From positions 1 through 49,589 of the forward strand of contig JBFFXF010000012.1 of assembly GCA_041569895.1 (NCBI GenBank): a stretch of DNA of 49,589 nt, given 5' to 3'. The stretch is from JBFFXF01 sp041569895. GTDB taxonomy: Bacteria; Planctomycetota; UBA8108; JACQVS01. This document shows positions 42,825-49,589 of the stretch, one piece after another. Numbering within the stretch: the first letter of the stretch is position 1; each line of letters starts with the position of its first letter. The position numbers and the translations under genes were made by a program. The notes beneath the pieces were generated by a model. The model had not been told where the DNA came from and ran no database searches. It saw nothing but the letters and a program-made list of their open reading frames with translations.

Positions 42825-42853
42825 TTGACCGCCGCGAGACGCTCGACTACCGT
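42825..42853 (+). promoter_or_regulatory. sigma-70-like promoter of the HzsA-related gene
   Basis: TTGACC (42825-42830), 17 bp spacer, TACCGT (42848-42853), with a leader of about 56 bases to GTG 42916. The rest of the divergent gap 42651-42915 shows no gene. Confidence 0.45.
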
Positions 42854-42915
42854 GATCCTCGATGCGACCACGCCCGACGAGAACGAGACTCTCGACCTGC
42901 CGGAGGACGCCCGCC

Positions 42916-45900
42916 GTGAAGACGCACGTCGCCTTCGCGGCGTTCGCGGCCATCACCGTGGGCGCCGGTATCGTCTTCCGCGGCCCGGCGGCCGGGGCTG
43001 ATTCGGAGCCGCGTTTCCCCGAGACCCTCGACGTCGTCGTGCCGCACATCTCGACCGACCCGGCGATCCGGATCGATTACGACATCGTCTACGTGCGCGC
43101 GCCGCGCGCCGGCGACGAGGAGCACCGCCGCTTCTACACCGACTTTTCGCAGCCGGTGACGATGGAGCCGGGCGCCGACCTGATGCTGCTCCACCCCGAC
43201 GGCCGCGAGGAGCTGCTGGTCGCCGGCGGGCGCGGCGCGGTGACCGATCCGATGGTCTCGCTCGACGGCGAGTGGGTCTATTACACCCTGATCCACGACC
43301 TCGAGAAGGCGAACCAGTGGAACCCGCCACGCGCGGGGGCCGACATCTTCAAGATCCACGTCCCGTCGCGTCGCATCGTGCGGCTGACCAACCAGCGCTT
43401 CTCCCCGAACACCGGCGCTGCCGACTGGGCGAGCGATTACCGCGCCGCGGAGAAGGACCGGACGCGCTTCGAGTACGGCGTCTTCAACATGGGTCCGTGC
43501 CCGCTGCCCGGCGACCGCATCGTCTTCACGAGCAACCGTGACGGCTTCCGTCCGGCAAAGGGATACCCGGTGATCGCGCTGCAGCTCTTCGTCATGGACG
43601 ATCGCGACGAGAGCATCGGTGACGACGTCGACCCGGTGAACCTCGAGAAAATCGGCCACCTCAACATCTCGGGCGCGCTGCACCCGGTGGTGCTCGTCGA
43701 CGGCCGGATCATGTACAGCACGCTCGAGTCCCAGGGGATTCGCAGCGACATCTCGTGGGGCATCTGGACGATCCATCCCGACGGCACCCGCTGGGCGCCG
43801 CTCGTCAGCGCCTTCGATCCCGGCGGCGCGCCGAACGGTTTCCACTTCCAGACGCAGCTCTCCGACGGATCGATCATCGTCGAGGAGTACTACAACCAGA
43901 ACAACAGCGGCTTCGGCGCCTACATCAAGCTGCCGCCGTCGCCGCCGAGGGGCTACCCGGCCTTCGGCCCGGCGCACCGTCACGACCCGCGCAACCGCCC
44001 GTGGCGCTACGGGCGCTTCTCGAACGGCAAGGGACAGTGGTACCGGATGCCGTTCATGCCGGCGGGATCGATCTCGCTGACGCCCTTCACGCACGGCCGC
44101 GAGGGGCCGGCGGACCCGTCCGTCCTCGGCGACAAGAAGTCCCCGGCGGTCGGCAAGTTCACGCACCCGAGCGGCGCGCCCGACAACCACCTGCTGACCG
44201 TCTACTCGCCCGGACCGGTGAACCACCAGTACACGTACCTGCCGCAGCTCGACGGCGGGATCTATCTGATCAAGAACGGCGACGTCGTCGACGAACCGGC
44301 GGCGATGCGTCTGATCAAGAACGATCCGGCGTACAACGAGAGCTGGCCGCGAGCGCTGGTGCCCTTCGAGCGCATCTACGGTGTCCCGGCGCCCCGCCGG
44401 CTCGAGAGGTTCTCGAACGATGGCTCGACCTCGCCGCACCTGCCGCGGGGCACGCCGTTCGGTCTCGTCGGCTCGTCCAGCCTCCTCAAGCGCGAGAGCT
44501 ACCCCGACGGCGTCGTGCCGGATGGCTCGGTGACCGCGACCTACGCGGGCGGGCGTGACCCGTGGCGCGGACTCGACGCGTTCACCAGCCACGGCAACGG
44601 CATGCCGCTCAACTGGCACAATCAGGGCGGCGACGCGGGTCTCTACTCCAACGACGACGTCCACGCCGTGCGCGTGCTGGCGATGGAGCCGACCACCGAT
44701 CGCCAGCGCGGCCGCGACGCCGGCCGGCGATTCTTCAACCACGCCATGGAGCGGCTGCGCGTGCTCGGGGAGATCCCGGTGCGCAAGTTCGACGACGCGG
44801 GCCAGCAGCCGCTCGATCCCGATGGCAACCCCGACACGAGCTTCCTCGCTCGCATCCCCGCCGATACCGCGTTCACATTCCAGACGATCGATCGCCACGG
44901 CATGGTCCTCAACATGGCGCAGACGTGGCACCAGCTCCGTCCCGGCGAGACGAGAACCGATTGTGGCGGCTGTCACGCGCACAGCCAGGACCCGACCCCG
45001 TTCGAGAAGACCGCCGCCGGCCGTCCCGGCGCGACCGTCTGGGATCTGGTCAACTCGACGCCGCTCGTCGTTCCGGTTGCCGAGGACGGGAGCGGACGGC
45101 GATGGGACGTCGATGGCGAGGCCGGGCTGCGATCGATCGCGGCGGGCGTCGCCGACGTCGAGTACTTCCGCGACGTCAGGCCGATCCTCGACCGCAGCTG
45201 CGTGCCGTGTCACACGAAGCGCGACGGCAAGCCGGCCGGCAACCTGGCCCTCGACGCCGACGACGAGCGCGAGCGCTACCGTCACCTCGGCGAGTTCCCC
45301 GGCACCTACTACCGCCTCGCGCTCGACGAGGAGGCGCGTCACGGCCACCCGCCGATCGGCTACGACTCCTGGGGCTACCCGAACGCGTCGCGTTACATCA
45401 GGAAGTTCCAGTCGCGGCGCAGCCTGCTGGTGTGGAAGATCTTCGGCCGCCGCCTCGACGGCTTCACCAACGACGACCACCCATCGCCGGCCGAGCCCGG
45501 CGACCGCGAGCGCCTCGTGCAGGCCGGCGAGCCGGTGGAGCTCGCGCGCAACCGACACCGCTGGGACCTCGACCACCGCGGCAGCCAGATGCCGCCGCCC
45601 GACGCGGTCGCGGAGGGCAAGGTCCAGGCGCTGAGCGCCGCGGACCGCATGACGATCGTCCGCTGGATCGACCTCGGCTGCCCGATCGACCTCGACCACG
45701 ACCCGGAACGATCCGGACGACGTGGCCGCGGCTGGATGCTCGACGACAACCGCCCGATCCTCGCCGTGACCACGCCGCGCGCCGGTCGAAACGAGGTATT
45801 CGACCGGGTGCTCATCGGCATGCACGACTACGGGACCGGCATCGACGACGACACGTTCCGCGTCACCGCCGACATCGAGATCGACGGCGCACCGCCGGGC

Positions 45901-46059
45901 ACGAACCTCGCCCCGCGCTTCGAGCCCCGCACGCAGGGCGTCCTCGAGCTCGTCCTCGACACCCCGATCGAGTCACTCGAACACGCCACGGTGACAGTGT
46001 CGGTGAGCGACCGCGAGGGCAACATCACACGCGTTGAGCGGACGTTTTCGGTCAGGTAA
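42916..46059 (+). CDS. HzsA-related secreted di-haem c protein
   Basis: 1047 residues. GTG 42916 is chosen because GGAGG lies nine bases upstream and it begins a signal peptide (VKTHVAFAAFAAITVGAGIVF). Residues 30-600 form a PD40-like beta-propeller and middle domain with DIVYVRAPR, LIHDLEKANQWNP, GGRIMYSTLES-like and WTIHPDGTRWAPL segments, the arrangement of the hydrazine synthase alpha-subunit. Two haem c sites follow: CGGCH (683-687) and CVPCH (762-766). The C-terminus is a beta-sandwich. True hydrazine synthase needs HzsB/HzsC and anammox machinery, none of which is seen, so hydrazine synthesis is not claimed. The homologues in non-anammox planctomycetes are of unknown function. Array F follows the stop. 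Confidence 0.85.
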   Translation: MKTHVAFAAFAAITVGAGIVFRGPAAGADSEPRFPETLDVVVPHISTDPAIRIDYDIVYVRAPRAGDEEHRRFYTDFSQPVTMEPGADLMLLHPDGREELLVAGGRGAVTDPMVSLDGEWVYYTLIHDLEKANQWNPPRAGADIFKIHVPSRRIVRLTNQRFSPNTGAADWASDYRAAEKDRTRFEYGVFNMGPCPLPGDRIVFTSNRDGFRPAKGYPVIALQLFVMDDRDESIGDDVDPVNLEKIGHLNISGALHPVVLVDGRIMYSTLESQGIRSDISWGIWTIHPDGTRWAPLVSAFDPGGAPNGFHFQTQLSDGSIIVEEYYNQNNSGFGAYIKLPPSPPRGYPAFGPAHRHDPRNRPWRYGRFSNGKGQWYRMPFMPAGSISLTPFTHGREGPADPSVLGDKKSPAVGKFTHPSGAPDNHLLTVYSPGPVNHQYTYLPQLDGGIYLIKNGDVVDEPAAMRLIKNDPAYNESWPRALVPFERIYGVPAPRRLERFSNDGSTSPHLPRGTPFGLVGSSSLLKRESYPDGVVPDGSVTATYAGGRDPWRGLDAFTSHGNGMPLNWHNQGGDAGLYSNDDVHAVRVLAMEPTTDRQRGRDAGRRFFNHAMERLRVLGEIPVRKFDDAGQQPLDPDGNPDTSFLARIPADTAFTFQTIDRHGMVLNMAQTWHQLRPGETRTDCGGCHAHSQDPTPFEKTAAGRPGATVWDLVNSTPLVVPVAEDGSGRRWDVDGEAGLRSIAAGVADVEYFRDVRPILDRSCVPCHTKRDGKPAGNLALDADDERERYRHLGEFPGTYYRLALDEEARHGHPPIGYDSWGYPNASRYIRKFQSRRSLLVWKIFGRRLDGFTNDDHPSPAEPGDRERLVQAGEPVELARNRHRWDLDHRGSQMPPPDAVAEGKVQALSAADRMTIVRWIDLGCPIDLDHDPERSGRRGRGWMLDDNRPILAVTTPRAGRNEVFDRVLIGMHDYGTGIDDDTFRVTADIEIDGAPPGTNLAPRFEPRTQGVLELVLDTPIESLEHATVTVSVSDREGNITRVERTFSVR

Positions 46060-46064
46060 AACTC

Positions 46065-46219
46065 GCGGGCACGGGTTCGGCCGACCCGTACCCGTACCCG
46101 TACCCGTACCCGTTCCCGTTCCCGTGCCCGATCGTCCTCGTCCTCGTCCTCGAGACAGAGACAGAGACAGAGACAGAGACAGAGACCAGAGACCAGAGAC
46201 CAGAGACCAGAGACCAGCG
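46065..46219. repeat. composite intergenic repeat array F
   Basis: Between the HzsA-related gene and the first small membrane gene. Modules: a G-rich ACGGG start (46066-46076); CCCGTA/CCCGTT/CCCGTG hexamers (46084-46128); GTCCTC hexamers (46132-46152); GAGACA hexamers (46151-46184) and CCAGAGA heptamers (46184-46217). It runs to within a few bases of ATG 46224, so it would form the leader of that gene. No gene is supported in it. Confidence 0.9.
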
Positions 46220-46223
46220 GCCG

Positions 46224-46625
46224 ATGACCGACAGCCGGCCCAGAGACGGACGACTCTCGAAGGCGAGAACCGCCTTCCTGATTCCCGTCAACGCCCTCTC
46301 GGGCCTCGCCCTGGTGCTCGTCTTCCTCGAGGCGTTCCGGTGCGCCATGATCCGCTTCGATCACCCTGACGATCTGAGCACCTTCGCGATCACCCGGGAC
46401 CTCATCATCGGCGCGCTCGCGGCCGCGGCGACCCTCGTCTTCTGGATCTCACACAGGCTGCTCCGCTCACGGCCGTGGCGGCCGGCGGTGCGTCATGGCC
46501 TGGCATTCGCCCTCGCGGCGTTCCTGATGATCGGCGGAGGACTGCTGGGCTGTCACACACACCAGATCACCATGCGGGGCGGTGACGTCAGCAACGAGTT
46601 CCGGGTGTGGTGGTCGGGAGACTGA
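46224..46625 (+). CDS. small membrane protein, unknown function
   Basis: 133 residues with three predicted membrane helices: FLIPVNALSGLALVLVFLEA (about 18-38), LIIGALAAAATLVFWIS (61-77) and HGLAFALAAFLMIGGGLLG (92-110). The C-terminal 20 residues (HTHQITMRGGDVSNEFRVWW) are polar. The loop between helices two and three is Arg-rich. I recognise no family. There is no ribosome-binding site; the leader consists of the repeat array F. It is flanked by arrays F and G. Confidence 0.7.
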   Translation: MTDSRPRDGRLSKARTAFLIPVNALSGLALVLVFLEAFRCAMIRFDHPDDLSTFAITRDLIIGALAAAATLVFWISHRLLRSRPWRPAVRHGLAFALAAFLMIGGGLLGCHTHQITMRGGDVSNEFRVWWSGD

Positions 46626-46637
46626 GTCGGGACGCGG

Positions 46638-46781
46638 ACCTCGTCCTCGAGACAGAGACAGAGATCAGAGTCGGAATCGGACTCGGCCATCGGTCATCGG
46701 TCATCGGTCATCGGTATCGGAATCGGACATCGGTATCGGCCATCGGAATCGGATCTCGGACTCCGTATCGGTATCGGACTC
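46638..46781. repeat. composite intergenic repeat array G
   Basis: Between two small membrane genes. Modules: GTCCTCGAGACAGAGACA (46642-46660), AGATCAGAG (46662-46670), then CGGAAT, CGGTCAT and CGGTAT units (46671-46781). It begins 12 bases after a stop and ends about 25 bases before the next ATG. No gene is supported in it. Confidence 0.9.
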
Positions 46782-46804
46782 GCACTCACAGCCCGGACCC
46801 GCCC

Positions 46805-47173
46805 ATGCCCCACGACGACGAAGACCCCACCCCCGGCGCCATTGTCTCGACCGTCTCGATCATCCTCGCCGTCTCCCTCCTCGCGGTGACGATCGTCATG
46901 CCGTTCGTGATCGCGTCGTTCAAGACGATGTTCGCGGACATGGGCCAGCCGCTGCCGTGGCTGACTCAGATACTGCTTGGAGTCCCCACCGCCGTGTGGA
47001 TCGCGGTGGGTGCCCTGGGAGCAGCGGCCCTTCTCGTCAAGGACCGTGGGGTCCCCCCGGACGCCGCCCTGGCGCTGAACATCGTCGCACTGCTGATCGG
47101 CGCGCTGGTCGTCGCCGCAGTCGTCGTCGGTCTATTCCTGCCGCTCGTGAGCATCATCCAGGGAGTCCAGTAG
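46805..47173 (+). CDS. small membrane protein, PulF/GspF-like fragment pattern
   Basis: 122 residues with three helices: IVSTVSIILAVSLLAVTIVM (13-32), LLGVPTAVWIAVGALGAAAL (about 58-77) and ALALNIVALLIGALVVAAVVV (88-108). The segment FKTMFADMGQPLPWLTQ resembles the conserved cytoplasmic motif of type II secretion/type IV pilus platform proteins (PulF/PilC), but the protein is far too short to be one. Function unknown. ATG 46805 is used because the open frame upstream translates array G. No ribosome-binding site is visible. Array H begins directly after its stop. Confidence 0.7.
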   Translation: MPHDDEDPTPGAIVSTVSIILAVSLLAVTIVMPFVIASFKTMFADMGQPLPWLTQILLGVPTAVWIAVGALGAAALLVKDRGVPPDAALALNIVALLIGALVVAAVVVGLFLPLVSIIQGVQ

Positions 47174-47438
47174 ACAGAGACAGAGACAGAGGACAGAGGT
47201 CAGAGGTCAGAGCTCGGACTCGGAGTCCGAATCGGAATCGGTCGTCGGAATCGGTCGTCGGAATCGGTCATCGGAATCGGTATCGGACTCGGTCATCGGA
47301 ATCGGAGTCGGCCATCGGAATCGGTCCCGGCCCCGGCCTCGGACCCCGAGCGCTCGGCCCCGACGTCGGCCGCCCGCACGACCGCGACAGCTTTCGGGCA
47401 CGGGACCGGGTCCGGGACCGGGCACGGGAACGGGAACG
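47174..47438. repeat. composite intergenic repeat array H
   Basis: Fills the convergent gap. Modules: GAGACA hexamers (47175-47192), AGAGGTC units (47193-47213), CGGAAT/CGGTCGT/CGGTAT units (47217-47328), a GC-rich spacer (47330-47377) and a CGGGCACGGGACC tract (47390-47438), C-rich on the minus strand just after the stop of the GATase-like gene. No gene is supported in it. Confidence 0.9.
47378..47438 (-). repeat. dispersed element, copy 2 (CCCGAAAGC)
   Basis: On the minus strand the tract reads CCCGTTCCCGTGCCCGG.. and ends in GCCCGAAAGCTGTCGCGGTC, matching the element at 14847-14893 in sequence and in its place just after a minus-strand stop codon. Confidence 0.7.
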
Positions 47439-47440
47439 CA

Positions 47441-48283
47441 TCAGTTCGATCCAACCCGCTCCCGATGCCGCCGTGACACCACCATCACCGCCCGTCTCCA
47501 GAACTCCGCGTGGGCCTGCGCGTCCGCCCGGCGCCAGGTCCAGAGCGAGTCCATCGCGAGGAAGAGCGACGTGCCGCGGCCGACGGTCCCGATGACCACC
47601 AGCGGCAGCGCTCCGTGGTCGTCCCGGCGCGTCGGGTCGGTGACCAGGACGGTGGCTCCCGGTCGCGCGCGGCAGATGCGCCGCACATGGAGTGGCGGCA
47701 GCTCGTGTTCCCAGAACGCCTTGCTGCGAGGCGCGTCGCCGGCGATGCGCAGGAGGTCGTGGCGTTCGCCGGCCGGTGTCAGCCGCGGCGAGCGAGACGC
47801 CACACCGGCGGAATCCGTGTTTCGGCCCTCGAGGACGACGGGGAGCGCGCTCGCGAGGGGGCCGACGGGCTCGAGGGAGTCGTCCGCCGTGGTGAGCAGG
47901 CCGCCGCCTCGCCGGACGTAGGTCGCGAGGAGGTCGGCGAAGTCCGCGTGGTCGCGGAAGAATCCCGCGGGCAGCTCGCCGATGACGACGACGTCGTACG
48001 GGAAGAGCGTCCAGCGAGTCGCGGGCAGCTCCACCAGGCCGCCGCCGTCGCTCCGGTCACTCTCTCCGGCCCTCGAAGTCACGCAGACGTCAACCTCGAT
48101 CTCGTCGTCGCGGAGGAGCGCGTTCTGCAGGTAGCGAAACTCCCACTGCATCGCGCCGGTGATGCAGAGGACGCGCAGCTTGCCGTCGGAGCCCACCCGG
48201 GGAAGGAACACATGGAGAAACGCCGCGCCGACGATCAGGCCGACGATGAACGCGCACCAGGTCGTCAGCCGCGCCTTGCTCAT
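47441..48283 (-). CDS. membrane-anchored GATase-like (ThuA/BatA-C-terminal type) protein
   Basis: 280 residues. One N-terminal anchor (LTTWCAFIVGLIVGAAFLHVFL), then a class I glutamine amidotransferase-like fold: RVLCITGAMQWEFRYLQNALLRDDEIEVDV, PYDVVVIGELPAGFF, YVRRGGGLLTTADD and a late LPLVVIGTVGRGTSLFLAMDSLWTWRR. This matches the C-terminal module of planctomycete BatA-like von Willebrand proteins, here without the vWA part. There is no Cys nucleophile at the usual elbow, so it is probably not an active amidotransferase. The ATG overlaps the stop of the sigma-54 regulator by four bases (ATGA), so it is translationally coupled to it. Array H lies after its stop. Confidence 0.8.
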   Translation of the reverse strand: MSKARLTTWCAFIVGLIVGAAFLHVFLPRVGSDGKLRVLCITGAMQWEFRYLQNALLRDDEIEVDVCVTSRAGESDRSDGGGLVELPATRWTLFPYDVVVIGELPAGFFRDHADFADLLATYVRRGGGLLTTADDSLEPVGPLASALPVVLEGRNTDSAGVASRSPRLTPAGERHDLLRIAGDAPRSKAFWEHELPPLHVRRICRARPGATVLVTDPTRRDDHGALPLVVIGTVGRGTSLFLAMDSLWTWRRADAQAHAEFWRRAVMVVSRRHRERVGSN

Positions 48284-49589
48284 TCGACCTCGGGCGCGAG
48301 GTCGCTGTCGCGTCCCGCCTCCTCGACGTACTTTCGCACCGTGCGCCGGTCGAGGCCGGTGCGACGGGCGACCTCGGCGAGCGTCCCGTGGCGTTCATGG
48401 AGCAGCGCGCAGTACGCGGCGACGAGCTCCTGGGCGGTCATCGATCCCCGCTCGATCGCGCGCACCAGCTGCCCGGCGCGGTCGGGAGGCGGTCCGGGCT
48501 CGGGCCGGTACGCGCGCGTCAACAGGATGCGCCGCACACACTGCTCGAGCTCGCGCACGTTGCCTCCCCATGGATAGTCCCCGGGAATCGACTCGGCGAT
48601 GATCCGCCGCACCGTGGTGGCGAGCTCCTCGTCATGCCCGCCCGTCAGCCTGGCGAGCGTGTGATCGAGGAGGTCGTCGAGCTCCCCCGGATCCTCCTGC
48701 AGGCGCTGGCGCAGAGATGGCACGGTGATGATGTGCGAGCAGAGGCGGTAGTAGAAGTCGTCCCGGAACTGCCCGCACGAGCGCAGCTCGTCGAGCGGAC
48801 AGTTGGTGGCCGCGATGACGCGCCCCTTGAACCGGTGCGGACGGCGCCCCCCCACCGGCATGAAGATGCGCTCCTGCAGCACCTGCAGCAGCTTGATCTG
48901 GATCGGCACGCTGACCTCGCCGATCTCGTCGAGGAAGATCGAACCGTGCTCGCTGCAGCGCGCGAAGACACCATCGTGGTCCTCGATCGCGCCGGTGAAC
49001 GCGCCCTTTCGGTGGCCGAAGAGCTCCGACTCGATCAGCATCGCCGAGTACTGCGAGAGGTTGATCGCGAGCAGGGACGACGTGAAGCTCTCGACGAAGC
49101 GCCCCTTGCGGCGTTCGAACGGTATGAAGCTCGAGCGGCCGATGGCGGCGGCCGCGGTTCCCTTCCCGGAGCCGGTCTCGCCGAGAATCAGCGTCGAGAA
49201 GTCCTCCATGCGGTCGCTCAGGTAGCGCTCGTACCAGCGGATGTCGTGCGTGAAGACGCTGTTCCAGAGCTCGCGACGGAGGTCCTTCATGCACGGGCTG
49301 CGACCGATCAGCGCCCGATCGATGAAGTAGAACGCGCGCCGCACCTGGAAGACGATGGCGAAGAGCCGCGTCGCCTCGTCGCGCTCGTACCCGCGACGCT
49401 CGAGCAGGTCGAGCGCCTCGGTCGCGAACGGGACCGGGCACGCCGTCGCGCCCTTGTCGATCTGCTCCAGGATGTGCAGGTCGAACGCGTCGTGGTAACG
49501 GTGATAGAGATCGAACAGGAACCCGGTGCGCAGCAGGACGCGGTCCTCCGCCGAGTGTCCGCGCAGGTCGGCGATGCCGCGCTCCTCGA
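48280..49589 (-). CDS. sigma-54-dependent transcriptional activator, 5' end outside window
   Basis: 436 codons are visible and the frame stays open to the last base, so the N-terminus is missing. The AAA+ domain has Walker A GETGSGKGT, the sigma-54-contacting GAFTGA loop (ELFGHRKGAFTGAIED), Walker B SIFLDEIGE and the sensor regions (AATNCPLDEL, YPWGGNVRELEQCVRRIL). The C-terminus is a Fis-type helix-turn-helix (TLAEVARRTGLDRRTVRKYVEEAG). Upstream is a helical region (FDLYHRYHDAFDLHILEQI) that is not a response-regulator receiver. It activates sigma-54 promoters; its target is unknown. Its stop overlaps the start of the GATase-like gene, so a link to that membrane protein is likely. Confidence 0.95.
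   Translation of the reverse strand, partial: EERGIADLRGHSAEDRVLLRTGFLFDLYHRYHDAFDLHILEQIDKGATACPVPFATEALDLLERRGYERDEATRLFAIVFQVRRAFYFIDRALIGRSPCMKDLRRELWNSVFTHDIRWYERYLSDRMEDFSTLILGETGSGKGTAAAAIGRSSFIPFERRKGRFVESFTSSLLAINLSQYSAMLIESELFGHRKGAFTGAIEDHDGVFARCSEHGSIFLDEIGEVSVPIQIKLLQVLQERIFMPVGGRRPHRFKGRVIAATNCPLDELRSCGQFRDDFYYRLCSHIITVPSLRQRLQEDPGELDDLLDHTLARLTGGHDEELATTVRRIIAESIPGDYPWGGNVRELEQCVRRILLTRAYRPEPGPPPDRAGQLVRAIERGSMTAQELVAAYCALLHERHGTLAEVARRTGLDRRTVRKYVEEAGRDSDLAPEVE

Noticed and set aside
42847..45825. 992-residue minus-strand frame opposite the HzsA-related gene
   Set aside because: Same antisense effect; the plus strand has signal peptide, haem motifs and ribosome site.
42916..46059. 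Annotation as genuine hydrazine synthase
   Set aside because: Partner subunits and anammox genes are absent from the window, and HzsA-related proteins are found in non-anammox planctomycetes.
46132..46184. GTCCTC/GAGACA junction as a perfect terminator hairpin
   Set aside because: Only the central CTCGAG pairs well; beyond it GTC faces ACA and the stem breaks, and no U-tract follows.

Overview
This is a GC-rich (roughly 70 percent by eye) bacterial chromosome segment with about 31 protein-coding genes. No rRNA, tRNA, insertion sequence or CRISPR array was recognised. The protein families point to a Planctomycetota-type (PVC) organism: a PVC-type haem-binding c-domain, DUF1549/DUF1553 (PSD1) and DUF1501 secreted proteins, a PmoA-family (DUF6807) protein, PQQ-like propellers and concanavalin-like secreted domains. 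This is an inference from family content, not a placement.

Layout. 1-1870: the end of a cytochrome c-like protein, then class II fructose-bisphosphate aldolase. 1859-5739 (minus): a four-gene operon of a peroxiredoxin with an in-frame TGA at the peroxidatic position (probable selenoprotein), a small unknown protein, a metallophosphoesterase and a YdeP/FdhF-like molybdopterin oxidoreductase. 5865-9193: a sugar isomerase-like protein, a diguanylate cyclase with a C-terminal PilZ domain, and an FHA protein. 9668-14603: a PhoD-like phosphatase, an MDR oxidoreductase and a predicted outer-membrane protein. 14923-22156 (minus): a complete RND efflux operon of one adaptor and two different pumps. 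22276-30792: secreted PmoA-like, tectonin/Ig-like, PSD1 and DUF1501 proteins. 31292-36524 (minus): a second DUF1501 protein, an S9 peptidase and a PQQ-like propeller protein. 36800-42650: an adaptor plus a MacB-type permease without ATPase, facing a very large TolC-like lipoprotein. 42916-46059: an HzsA-related di-haem protein. 46224-49589: two small membrane proteins, a GATase-like membrane protein and a sigma-54 activator.

The two most unusual things are (i) the candidate selenocysteine peroxiredoxin, with a hairpin at the spacing expected of a bacterial SECIS, and (ii) eight composite arrays of degenerate 6-9 nt tandem repeats (units such as CCCGTN, GTCCTC, GAGACA, AGATCAG, CGGAAT/CGGTAT, GTCCACG). 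They fill intergenic gaps at 9.2-14.9, 30.8-31.3 and 46.0-47.4 kb. Their C-rich, G-poor modules lie just after stop codons and read C-rich on the coding strand at most array-facing stops, which suggests Rho-dependent (rut-like) termination. Two longer elements with fixed internal sequence recur among the arrays in inverted orientation. This repeat system is the best candidate here for something undescribed.
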